A stretch of 64,000 nt of DNA, taken from assembly GCF_039613825.1 (NCBI RefSeq), contig NZ_CP154826.1, positions 3,348,001-3,412,000 of the forward strand, given 5' to 3'. The stretch is from Diaminobutyricibacter sp. McL0608. GTDB taxonomy: Bacteria > Actinomycetota > Actinomycetes > Actinomycetales > Microbacteriaceae. The notes under the pieces are model-generated. The model was not told where the DNA came from. It searched no databases and worked only from the letters and a program-made list of their open reading frames with translations. Each line of letters opens with the position of its first letter. Positions within the stretch are counted from its first letter, which is position 1. Below are positions 22,301 to 28,000 of the stretch, in pieces. The position numbers and the translations under genes are program-made.

Positions 22301-25046
22301 TGCGCTCTTTCTGCGCCTGGCCGTCGACGCCGCCCGAGGGCGCGTTGCTGTCGCCCTGTTGGGGTGCTCCGCTGGCGGATGCACTTGCTGCTGCTCCGTC
22401 GACCGACGAGCCGAAAGCGCCGAACGAGATCGAGCCGGCGGCGGTGATGTTGCGGCCCGTCGTGCTCGACACGGTGTGGGTCACGAGGTTGAGCGCGAGG
22501 GCGACGCCGACGGATGCCGTGGAGCCGCCGGTCGCGACGGACCCGGCCGACGTGACCGCGCCCGCCGTCTGAGTGGCGGTGGCGGAGAACGACCCGGTGA
22601 GCGTGATCGTCCCGTTGCCGGGGAGCGTTCCGATGCTCGCCGTCGTCGTGACGTTGGAGATGGTGATCGCGACGGCCGGAGACACATCGACCTTGCCCCC
22701 GGACGCCCCCATCTTCGCGTCCGTCGTGGCCAGGTCCCCTGCCGTCGCAGTGAGGGTGAAGTTGTGGGCACCGACCACCACGATGCCGGCGTCGAGCACG
22801 GCGTTGGTGGTGTCGGTGATGAGGTTGAGGGCGACGGATGCTCCGACGCCGACGTTCGTCGCGGTCACGCCACCGGGTGTCGGTTCGGCGGTCACCGTGC
22901 TCGTCGCGTTGCTCGCCGCAGTGACGGCCACATCTCCGCCGGTCAGGGTGACGGTGCCGGCGAGTTCGGCCTGGGTGGCCTGGTTGACGATCGCGATGGC
23001 CACGGAGCCCGCGACCGAGATCTTGCCCTGCCCGGCACCGGCGACGGACTGCGCGCCGTAGGTGGAGGTCGTGTCCGCGCCGTTCGGGGTGACGGTCGCC
23101 GAGACGGTGAGTGCGTGGGCCTTGATGGTGTCGCCCACGGGCAGGATCGCCTGGTTGGTCACGTTGGCGAGGGTGATCGCGACACCGGCTCCGATGGTGG
23201 CCGTGGCGCCGTGCGAGGCCGATCCGTCTGCCGAGCTGGCCGCATCCGTGTTCGCGCTGGAGGCGAGGGTCACGAGGCCGCCGGCGGTCAGGGTGAGGCC
23301 CGCGTTCTCGATCGTGGCCTTCGACAGGATGGTCGCGATGTCGATTCCGACGGCAGCCGCCACGTTGACTTTGCCGTCCGAGGTGGACGCGCTCGGTGAC
23401 GTGGTGGACCCGGAGGTCTTGCCGCCGTTCGCGGTGCTGGTCGCATCCGCGTTGTCGCGCTGCGTCTTCACCTGCTGGTCGACACCGTTTCCGGCTCCGC
23501 CTCCGCCGCTCGTGCCGGAGCCGCTCGCTCCGTTCTCCGGAGCACCGGATGCGCTCGCGCTCGCGGCTGCGGCCGACGCGCTGATCCCGGATGCCCGCAG
23601 TGCGATGTCGCCGCCGGCGGTGATGCTGCGGGCGGTCGTGGCGGTGACCGTGTGGTTCGCGATCGTGAGCGCGACGCCGACGCCGATCGCTGCGGTCGAG
23701 CCGCCGGCGACCACCGCTCCGGCGGTCGAGGATGCGCTGGCGTTCTGGGTCGCGCTGCCGCTGAACGACCCGGTGAGGCTGATGGCCGTGCCGAGGGTGC
23801 CAACCCGCGAGGTGGTCGTGACGTTCGAGAGCGTGACCGCGACGGCGGGGGCGATGTCGACCTTTCCGCCGGTCGCGCCCATCTTCGCTTCGGTGATCGC
23901 CGCATCCCCGGCTGTCGAGCTGAGTGTGACGTTCGCGGCACCGGTGAGGCTGATCCCGTCGTCGAGGGTCGCTGTGGTGGTGTCGGTGATCAGGTTCAGG
24001 GCGACGGATGCGCCGACACCGACGTTCGTGGCCGTCACGCCGCCGGGCGTCGGCTCGGCCTTCACGGTGCTGGCTGCGTTGCTCGCAGCGATGATGTTCG
24101 CGTCGCCGCCGGTGAGGACCACGGTGCCGGCAACCTCCGCGGTCGTGGTCTGGTTGATGACGGCGAGGCCGAGGGAGCCGGCGACCGAGATCTTGCCGCC
24201 GCCGGCGCCGCTGGTGGCCTGCGCTCCGTAGGTGGAGACGGCGTCTGCGCCGTTGACAGTTTCGGTGGCCGAGACGGCCAGTGCCTTCGCGTGCACCGTG
24301 TCGCCGGCCGGCAGCAGCGCCTGGTTGGTCACGTTGGCGAGCGTGATCGCGACCGCCGCGCCGATCGTCGCGGTCGCGCCCTGCGAGGCCGAACCGTCCG
24401 CGCTGGTCGCGGCATCCGTGTTCGCGCTCGAGCCCAGGGTGACCAGACCGCCGGACGTGAGGGTGATGCCGGTGCCTTCGATCGTGGCGCGCGAGACAGT
24501 CGTCGCGAGGTCGAGGGCAATCGCCGCCGCGACGTTGACTTTGCCGTCGGAGGTCGAGGCGCTGGGTGCCGTGGTCGAGCCGGAGGTCTTGCCGCCGTTG
24601 GCCGAGCTCGTCGAGTCGGCGTTGGTCCGCTGGGTCTGCACCTGCTGGTCGACGCCGCCGCCCGCGCCTCCGCCACCGCCGGTGCCGGAACCGTTCGTGC
24701 TGTTCTCGGGGGCCCCCGATGCGCTGGCGCTGGCTGCCGCAGCGGAGGCCGAGAGACCGGAGGCCTTCAGGGTGATGGCGCCCCCCGCCGTGATGCTGCG
24801 GGCTGTCGTCGCTGTGACCGTGTGGTTGGCGATCGTCAGGCCGAGGCCGACGCCGATCGCCGCGGTCGATCCGCCGGAGACGACAGCGCCGGCCGTGGAG
24901 GAGGCGCTCGCGTTCTGAGTCGCCGTTGCACTGAAGGCGCCGGCGAGAGTCAGGAGACCGTCGGTCCCGGCGCGCGCCGTCGTGGTGACATTCGAGAGCG
25001 TGACCGCGACGGCGGGTGCGATGTCGACCTTGCCACCGCTCGCTCC
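7212..25046 (-). CDS. Giant repetitive surface protein, C-terminal part with LADTG sorting signal
   Basis: This frame is open from the 1-bp deletion near 25046 to the stop at 7212, about 5944 residues. A GTG at 24641 (the Val of a VQTQR repeat motif) could be called as a start, but it lies inside a repeat unit and is not a natural beginning. Order from the N side: the last four 389-residue units (to about 20.5 kb); a long run of 55-65-residue beta-rich repeats of the form 'VGVGxxVxVxxxxTxAxI' (20.5-13.3 kb) interrupted by a CBM-like module and two clusters of 'tG..VvY...GGt.i..L..g..Y.v' modules; a single-copy beta-helix-like domain (about 11.3-9 kb); RTX-like repeats; a Calx-beta-like domain; a Pro/Thr/Gly linker; and LADTG plus a hydrophobic helix and an Arg tail. 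Surface display by sortase follows from the signal; the adhesive role is inferred from architecture. Confidence 0.85.
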   Translation of the reverse strand, partial: GASGGKVDIAPAVAVTLSNVTTTARAGTDGLLTLAGAFSATATQNASASSTAGAVVSGGSTAAIGVGLGLTIANHTVTATTARSITAGGAITLKASGLSASAAAASASASGAPENSTNGSGTGGGGGAGGGVDQQVQTQRTNADSTSSANGGKTSGSTTAPSASTSDGKVNVAAAIALDLATTVSRATIEGTGITLTSGGLVTLGSSANTDAATSADGSASQGATATIGAAVAITLANVTNQALLPAGDTVHAKALAVSATETVNGADAVSTYGAQATSGAGGGKISVAGSLGLAVINQTTTAEVAGTVVLTGGDANIIAASNAASTVKAEPTPGGVTATNVGVGASVALNLITDTTTATLDDGISLTGAANVTLSSTAGDAAITEAKMGATGGKVDIAPAVAVTLSNVTTTSRVGTLGTAISLTGSFSGSATQNASASSTAGAVVAGGSTAAIGVGVALTIANHTVTATTARSITAGGDIALRASGISASAAAASASASGAPENGASGSGTSGGGGAGNGVDQQVKTQRDNADATSTANGGKTSGSTTSPSASTSDGKVNVAAAVGIDIATILSKATIENAGLTLTAGGLVTLASSANTDAASSADGSASHGATATIGAGVAITLANVTNQAILPVGDTIKAHALTVSATVTPNGADTTSTYGAQSVAGAGQGKISVAGSVAIAIVNQATQAELAGTVTLTGGDVAVTAASNATSTVTAEPTPGGVTATNVGVGASVALNLITDTTNAVLDAGIVVVGAHNFTLTATAGDLATTDAKMGASGGKVDVSPAVAITISNVTTTASIGTLPGNGTITLTGSFSATATQTAGAVTSAGSVATGGSTASVGVALALNLVTHTVSSTTGRNITAAGSISFGAFGSSVDGAAASASASGAPQQGDSNAPSGGVDGQAQKERTNAIGTDTANGGSGSSASANPSASTSDGKVSVAAGVALNIADVSATSILPDGLTLIAGGAVSLRSSENVDGAVKADGTAVKATNVGVGAAVALNLVTITNRSYLGERTHVTSNGFDLRATMTALAADTTHTFTVEADAGAGSKKVGIAGALALNLVTDNTEAYIPGSAVVAAGSGDISLMAQNLRSDSAKALADASIGGGGTVGVGASVAINVLTTNVTRAEVMDGASLTGGRNVTLTATSAEPVVNTVTAGSAGSSVAVSPAVGINIVVNTTLARIGTPGAGTLAATGAVLLSATHSGSASITGDAKAASSSVAVGAIIAVNVLTVTTTAALVRNISGTSVVLTATTTTSGSADVTASAQGSTPGTGGSSDGQAKDSVQNTPSTSGNESRLPTGDQSAGGAVGNANSESGGQSGQSSGQGVGVGAAVSVNVVTDTNTASIADGLTVTASGAIQVSATNATDATAKSVGLSTAINSNNIGAGIGLNVATIVNRGSIGVRTTITGGTIVVQAVTPPQTENDFTVWGLSAAGGAGDVSVAGSVAVQVISFENTALIGAGSKVTATGALVLAASNPMGLQTIAGAGGLSLDGSGVGAAIAVSVLSVDTRAYIDSNIQQPTTVNAGGAISISASASLVPLGISIIPSVKVPDVTSVAVAGGAGTSGVAVGGSFIVDVFNLTTQAFISNNASVNQSALPSPGQSISITASDDVRALELAGSLGLSLGSVGVGISVIVGVINKDVRAYIGHSVVASAGGDVTLRATDPQDFTEIAIGAAASQSVGVTGSIVVLVLNPSDSSPGTRAYIDGGPRQATVVHAGGNVTIQAEDNASNIGLYAGQISVGGSAGVGISSTVLVRSGIVDAWIAGGDDIWAKGQTGLTIGATQNEDVTLIAVGGTVGGSAAVAGSATVDVLNNVTHAHIDRGATINSTNAGASATQGVSLSATDTTTIKGVAGQLAVGGSAGIGAGADVELLNKDTQAWIDPQVSVLANGSVTIDAASSENVISVSAGVSAGGTVGVALNAAVSVFTIVTKAYVGEVCSAQAVNATSCATSRATILAGGSARISANEQLTLNVIAGSIAIGGTVGVGASAAVPIVNKTTTSFIGDNSVVRALGNGAGLVVNTGGYAVSAVDTRFTPSAAIEGDSRTLDLGYNHGFTDGQQVLYDDGGGTPITNLVQGNVYYVHYISPHEVQLSATQGGPIIVLGVPVRGGESQRLMATDHAATPQAPGQYFTPSSDVVGNVINLPYDLTVNTGDPVVYRAGGGTAIGNLVDGQTYYAIVVGPHSIELADSACHANPGGSNCSGAVQTPITLNKATAGTDRAHSILKQGDQPPGDAASVSGQHVIVPNTAPDFHGVSVTANNSDDIGGFGVAAGFGTVGVSVSGSVNVVTANTSAFIGRVAQINVNNAGASSAQSVVVTAGNAFQLLIVAASIAAGAVGVGANAAVGIVTLNTDAVIGTGAVVNAARDVVVASNASDQITAVAAAAAGGAVGVAGVVSVIVLSTHTYADTGLGVAITAGNNVLFSAADATKITVVSGGAAVGAVGVGVGVAVTSLTKDTRAFIGAGSAVDALAQQPGVALAGIDDGTVSGSGFGTLPAFNGLAVQARSSENVFGMAVAAGGGFVGVAGGLNVTLLHATTLAFIDSNALNRTRINLQAGAGSQQSVNVASADKVTTFTIGGGLGVGFVGVAGGIDIGIADITSQAYIGSFATLHAAKDVAFHALAIKNIQTYAVSIGGGFVGVAGSVSVWSVGTAPTGSYNEGSYGQDRGAWSSTATYAQGDVVTGSDGKRYGAKVANPTLDPVADTTGSQWEGSTNALSPSSGKPDAATEAGGHANGSGTGGFTGILDGTSNMHNTSDNTNGRMQPTLGSANTSVHGSAPSSNIVSAEFSNASVPQGTVATVGAGTVIVAGGSVSVDAGENLSVNGLAGTAAGGAVAVGGSVLILGITSNVEAFIQEGASVTAGGNVNVKAVLTESDNGIVFAGVGGVVAVTGQVVLITSHATQNAHIDDGAAIPTAGGAVDVEAIGTRTVSPLAIGGSIGLVAAGASVAVALVDGDTTATIGNVTIGSLAPAGGIVEVARSTIVAPVQAYSVSVGVGGGISGAVAVAAISGTTTALYNGHATLSGGASITANGTNTPTASTLSVATGAFAAGINVAGATTSRTVFARFTSAANVAAGGAVIVGATSRNHASATTPSVTVALIGFSLLLPIATISGATESHLDGVVSASGSIAVTASGQNQATATAFVVGITLVGGGQGTSALAKVAQSADVLASVGPTASLRSFGAVQVTATIASDGTHGNYASATVTSGGGGLISAGLFLASAILAGATTAELRAPVFSSGSITVSAAGDSTANASTTSFGLSGFGVTVALVDAEVQQSAGVVAIVSGGTLTSSGAVKVAATNANRATVSTDAASIGLFTGAANAATAIVAAETRAELADSITSQGLQVTSDATSATSATSKVVSIGLISGAFGDTIAQVTATAGVRALVDASATTVNAGAGDVLLRATSVNSAFSQPSQISVGLFTMAGLSPTASVAAPTRAEFDGGITTSGAFSVTATGHNTATATVKVDNFSIAGATGVIAHADVTASAAIAAVVASSARISAGGQFTVTAQTPGGTSADAEVSSNTGGIISGGIFFAQARIGSPVTASMDGALLASTGAAVSASAANTVTAVANALNISLAGFGAALVDAELLNSAGVTAHYGTGALATSGLASVVASSSATAGASTDTLSVGAIIVGLTFPTARIDAGTSSDFGGTLTGATGLTVQSTATNSAATTAGAQNYGLITVGSSSPVALITGNVVTQANIDAGALLNAPSATVAVVATATNGVTAKGGSVNGGLGTVSSANPAATDTARTFARMLGAAHGATATTPGAASISVQATSGDTSTALISDTSGAGVAISNAGATATTATTVETDFASAGAPIATVGNITIGVASNPVSISSALSTSVGILLNISNNSARVVTNPTVNLTIAAGAQIFAGGTITVSAQQNTTAPPSPNHSDFDGNGGVNTTTDTITLTAQHSFTTGGTVTYTTNGGTAVGGLTNNAQYNVIVVNPNAVQLGSIFDGAHIDPATDTIQFGTQVGSDFIPLSHNLHEGDFVIYIVPNGGSAVPGLVSGHRYRVHVVDASSIQLFDASTPTAPVGASGANVTGGNTISVANTYGNGNAVIYTAPNALHTFTTDQVEIAVDGSNNPIISGNPPAVQFVNDNTITIQNHGFSTGQAVVYEGATDPVGGLVNGQTYFVIVLNGNQLRLAANLCDATGTCLDGSNNPIPVNPITLTPDRSDAGRAVVHGFWTPGQQPILGLDNGARYYIVGASNGGFQLATTPGGAPIALNGTGVVGVGNFTPAPVDLGVGSGPQDLVVDLTSAGSGTQTLSAVGIGGSTAGGGQLSTATVNGSGGGIISSSHANTNASETAVVTVNIGGANTSITALGSVIVTTNSNAGVSADSANGGGGLVAIGSAAAQSSTTTSTTVTVGGGTTITAGADVTIAPVTFGQVQALSQSSAGGLGAGVGSDAGATMNISTITTVAGTIVAGNDLGVSAHTGAFGNVSTSAEGGGLGVDAHAGECGAPGCDLNIGITTTVDLQPGAHLTADNVSVIASVDSVNAHNNAHTHARAVGAASNASANVNVTSNATVHLEHDVKIVGYETVTLKAVHNAITLIASSDAHCGCLGGDTNSTSNIGYNSESNVTADAGSIIRTALLDVEALQLLTNWSRPTNSDGAAFDGGGSHGGTTENARRVISWHATVFLHAADPQLVVDANGTIVKLFAVTVKDDLGNTYGLGQTIPVGRIIEVQDITNTGGAQAIFFANIPDSLAGGSPPAGIITGTDGKFITQNTFDFVKLFNSSSRTMVVHSITVVNLTSVAATITVKVQNSAGFLFAIGPPIFLPTAIDIENFLVSGNGTAQLILDGRIYNPIGSTRIDNQHGDILAGPDSPLVVTNTLVILADNGTIGLLFTGGLFNLRIPIPVVLVQSDYIVDNVDPTRFVSLIADARDDVVLDITSILRGPATTFTPTIPLVHAGRNIDIVLGDSLQGNDLPPFTSTFLQVNVFQPPQFTITVAPTGQYQVFFHPDPAGPFVYTDPVLVAFGTVDLPYPSTYVFQDLSAGNDINVRHTAARAVLNIDAHTNVDATLSGIELPTPFSTTDQAGEIDLFTNGSIIDTETISDLRVGTITSTASDVTLIAQDSSGASIFDVGGITDGSARVTGNTITLIALFGGIGFVAPAVNYLEIHSSNAARGWVLALAADGIYLTQTTGNLFVNLVDSFLGDVALTDLNGSILNNVDGTATTVIGVNIDLIAHNGSIGTASATGVGDLTIDTDAAAGGRLYALADGPGALPGAVTPNGDIYITEATGALNVLRAESVFGDVRLTIPFVTGRTDADLDLLAGGSTLDGATTLTEGRIVALGFVLLRIGDDLESAMTSLIQGATVTILGEYLQNPAAPVGSTMHFAGTVTGQPTDIFGGAGIDTFFFDHTFLGGQTNVYGGPTSVARIPDGNDVFIVDHLQTMSTTHIDASGDVYSGLPVRDSLLLDGETGNNSYVVTTWGSVDPLNHDYLINVLNSGPRGGLNTLTVNGSDGPDVFLLRGASIIPGQPGAALAAFVALLHGVLDAERINYDDHINSRLTVNGLGGNDLFVVDDNSAITTLDGGDGNDRFIIGQLFDIPRTPPAVHPEDQFPTVATKLGLLSDGISFPTTIFGGAGNDTFTVNHNLAELRIEAGTGADKFLITVARLPLTKAYLTDGALSLDGGVGASTVRVTAFDNLGGFVNNINGVTGEGLHVTMHNFAAKAALALFTGAVPTPTPLLLPGEDPPPVVVVPLAVPVAGSGVVTIIESSGGTVVKPGGPLTDTYTIQLSTPPTAPVFITLSAAFGGGAPYAQISIDGGLTFADTAVLEFAAGEVGPKTVIVQLNAGVTSFPPGSVVETISHSSESDDPVYEHAAIRNVYVNQPPAKVVPPPPPPVTPPTTPTTPSATGTGTGTGTGGLADTGSTTSGFGGLAGGLLVLLLGLGLVLLARRGRASAR
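7440..8911 (-). other. RTX-like repeats and Calx-beta-like domain near the C-terminus of the giant protein
   Basis: Between 8911 and 8098 the protein carries scattered GGxGxDxF nonapeptide-like motifs: GGAGIDTFFFD, GLGGNDLFVVD, GGDGNDRFIIG, GGAGNDTFTVN and GTGADKFLI. These are the signature of Ca2+-binding beta-rolls. From about 7815 to 7440 a VVTIIESSGGT... TDTYTIQLSTPPTAPVFITL... stretch ending SDDPVYEHAAIRNVYV resembles a Calx-beta domain. Both suggest Ca2+-dependent stiffening close to the cell wall. Confidence 0.65.
12260..13260 (-). repeat. Cluster of four to five 'GG-VVY---GL--G--Y-V' modules in the giant protein
   Basis: Successive copies include FTTGGTVTYTTNGGTAVGGL, LHEGDFVIYIVPNGGSAVPGL and FSTGQAVVYEGATDPVGGL, each followed by a 'Y.v.v.....vqL' strand, plus more degenerate partners (GNAVIYTAPN and GARYYIVGASNGGFQLA). 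They are the same type as the pair at 18.4-18.9 kb, so the module family was inserted twice into the fibre. Confidence 0.7.
16876..17008 (-). other. Carbohydrate-binding-like (CBM5/12-type) module inside the giant protein
   Basis: A single segment of about 45 residues reads AWSSTATYAQGDVVTGSDGKR, YGAKVANPTLDP and then GSQWEG. The spacing of Trp, Tyr, Gly-Asp-x-Val, Tyr-x-Ala, Asn-x-x-x-x-Pro and a final Trp resembles chitin-binding CBM5/12 domains. It occurs once and is followed by a Ser/Asn/Gly-rich spacer. Sugar binding is inferred from the pattern only. Confidence 0.5.
18390..18870 (-). repeat. Pair of ~60-residue 'GGG-T-I-L--G--Y' modules within the giant protein
   Basis: Two copies of a compact module appear here: one contains FTDGQQVLYDDGGGTPITNL and then YYVHYISPHEVQLSA, the other VNTGDPVVYRAGGGTAIGNL and then YYAIVVGPHSIELAD. 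They interrupt the beta-rich repeat pattern and recur near 12.3-13.3 kb. The fold is unknown to me. A small beta-rich spacer or ligand-binding module is the simplest reading. Confidence 0.7.
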
Positions 25047-28000
25047 ATCTTCGCTTCGGTGATCGCCGCATCCCCGGCGGTGGCGGCGAGGCTGATGTTC
25101 CCGGCGCCTGTCAGTGTGACGCCGTCGTCGATGGTCGCGGATGTCGTGTCGGTGATCAGGTTGAGGGCGACGGATGCTCCGACACCGACGTTCGTGGTGG
25201 TCACGCCACCTGCCGTCGGCTCGGCTTTGACTGTGCTGGCTGCGTTGCTCGCCGCCGTGATCGTGGCGTCGCCGCCGGTGAGGACGACCGCTCCGGCGAG
25301 TTCGGCGGTCGTGGTCTGGTTGATCACCGCGAGGCCGAGCGATCCGGCCACCGAGATCTTGCCGCCACCGGCGCCGCTGGTCGCCTGGGCTCCGTAGGTG
25401 GAGATCGCGTCGGCGCCGTTCACCGTTTCGGTGGCCGAGACGGTGAGGGACTTGGCGTGGATGGTGTCGCCGGCCGGCAGGAGCGCCTGGTTCGTCACGT
25501 TCGCGAGGGTGATCGCGACGGCCGCCCCGATGGTCGCCGTCGCACCGTGCGAGGCCGAACCGTCTGCGCTGGTCGCGGCATCCGTGTTCGCGCTCGAGGC
25601 GAGGGTGACCAGGCCACCGGATGTGAGCGTGATACCCGTGCCTTCGATCGTCGCCTTCGACGACGTCGTGGCCAAGTCGAGCGCGACCGCTGCCGCGACG
25701 TTGACCTTGCCGTCAGAGGTCGAGGCGCTCGGCGCCGTGGTCGAGCCGGAGGTCTTGCCGCCGTTCGCGGCGCTGGTCGCATCCGCGTTGGTCCGCTGCG
25801 TCTGCACCTGCTGGTCGACGCCACCACCTGCGCCACCTCCACCGCCCGTGCCGGAGCCGTTCGTGCTGTTCTCGGGCGCACCTGAGGCGGAGGCGCTGGC
25901 CGTCGCCGCAGAGGCCGAGACCGGACGCCTTCAGTGTGATCGCGCCGCCCGCCGTGATGCTGCGAGCCGTCGTCGCGCTGACCGCGTGGTTCGCGATCGT
26001 CAGCGCGAGCCCGACACCGATCGCCGCGGTGGACCCGCCTGCCACGACGGCGCCCGCCGTCGACGACGCGCTGGCGTTCTGGGTGGCCGTGGCGAGGAAT
26101 GCGCCGGTCAGGGCGAGTCCTCCTCCGAGCGTGCCGACGCGTGCCGTGGTGGTGACGTTCGAGAGTGTCACAGCGACGGCGGGGGCGATGTCGACCTTTC
26201 CGCCGGTCGCGCCCATCTTCGCTTCGGTGATCGCCGCATCCCCGGCTGTCGAGCTGAGTGTGACGTTCGCGGCACCGGTGAGGCTGATCCCGTCGTCGAG
26301 GGTCGCCGCCGTCGTGTCGGTGATCAGGTTGAGAGCGACGGACGCTCCGACACCGACGTTCGTGGTGGTCACGCCACCCGCCGTCGGCTCTGCTTTGACC
26401 GTGCTGGCTGCGTTGCTCGCGGCGATGATGTTCGCGTCGCCGCCGGTGAGGACCACGGTGCCGGCAACCTCCGCAGTCGTGGTCTGGTTGATGACGGCAA
26501 GGCCGAGCGATCCGGCCACCGAGATCTTGCCGCCGCCGGCCCCGCTCGTCGCCTGGGCTCCGTAGGTGGAGATGGCGTCGGCGCCGTTGACCGTCTCGGT
26601 GGCCGAGGCGGTGAGCGCCTTCGCGTGCACGACGTCGCCGGCCGGGAGGAGGGCCTGGTTCGTTACGTTCGCGAGGGTGATCGCGACGGCCGCCCCGATC
26701 GTCGCGGTCGCACCCTGCGAGGCCGAACCGTCCGCGCTGGTCGCGGCATCCGTGTTCGCGCTCGAGCCCAGGGTGACCAGACCGCCCGAGGTGAGCGTGA
26801 CGCCGCTTCCCTCGATGGTCGCCTTCGACGACGTCGTGGCCAGATCGAGCGCGACGGCCGCGGCGACGTTGACCTTGCCGTCGGAGGTCGAGGCGCTGGG
26901 TGCCGTGGTCGAGCCGGAGGTCTTGCCGCCGTTGGCCGAGCTGGTCGCATCCGCGTTGGTCCGCTGGGTCTGCACCTGCTGGTCGACACCGCCGCCCGCG
27001 CCTCCCCCGCCACCGGTGCCGGAGCCGTTCGTGCTGTTTTCCGGCGCTCCCGAAGCGGAGGCGCTGGCCGTCGCCGCAGAGGCCGAGAGACCCGAGGCCG
27101 TGAGTGTGATCGCGCCGCCGGCCGTGATGCTGCGGGCAGTCGTCGCGCTGACCGCGTGGTTCGCGATCGTCAGTGCCAGTCCCACACCGATTGCCGCGGT
27201 CGATCCGCCGGAGACGACAGCGCCGGCCGTCGACGACGCGCTGGCGTTCTGCGTCGCCGAGCCGATGAATGCTCCGGCCAGCGACATCGCGCCGTCCGTG
27301 CCGACGCGGGCCGTTGTGGTCACGTTCGAGAGCGTCACCGCAACCGCGGGTGCGATGTCGACCTTGCCGCCGCTCGCGCCCATCTTCGCTTCGGTGATCG
27401 CCGCATCCCCGGCCCTCGAGCTGAGCGTGACGTTCGCGGCGCCCGTGAGCGTGATGCCGTTGTCGATGGTGGCCGTGGTCGTGTCCGTGATCAGGTTCAG
27501 GGCGACGGATGCTCCGACACCGACACTCGTCGACGTCACGCCACCCGCCGTCGGCTCCGCCTTCACGGTGCTGGCCGCGTTGCTCGCGGCCGAGATCGTG
27601 GCGTTACCGCCGGTGAGGACGACCGGTCCGGCGAGTTCGGCGGTCGTGGTCTGGTTGATCACCGCGAGCCCGAGCGAGCCGGCCACCGAGATCTTGCCGC
27701 CGCCCGCGCCGCTCGTCGCCTGTGCTCCGTAGGTGGAGATCGCGTCTGCGCCGTTCACCGTCTCGGTCGCTGAGACGGTGAGTGCATTCGCGTGCACCGA
27801 GTCACCGGCCGGCAGGAGCGCCTGGTTCGTGACGTTGGCGAGGGTGATCGCTACTGCCGCCCCGATCGTCGCGGTCGCACCCTGCGAGGCCGAGCCGTCT
27901 GCGCTGGTCGCCGCATCCGTGTTCGCCGATGACGCCAGGGTCACGGTCCCGACCGCGGTGAGGGCGACTCCGGTGCCTTCGATGGTCGCCTTCGAGGAGG

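Noticed and set aside
24950-25807. Independent 285-residue gene
   Set aside because: It is the out-of-frame middle of a repeat unit with a start inside a repeat motif and a nonsense Arg/Ser-rich tail after the second deletion.
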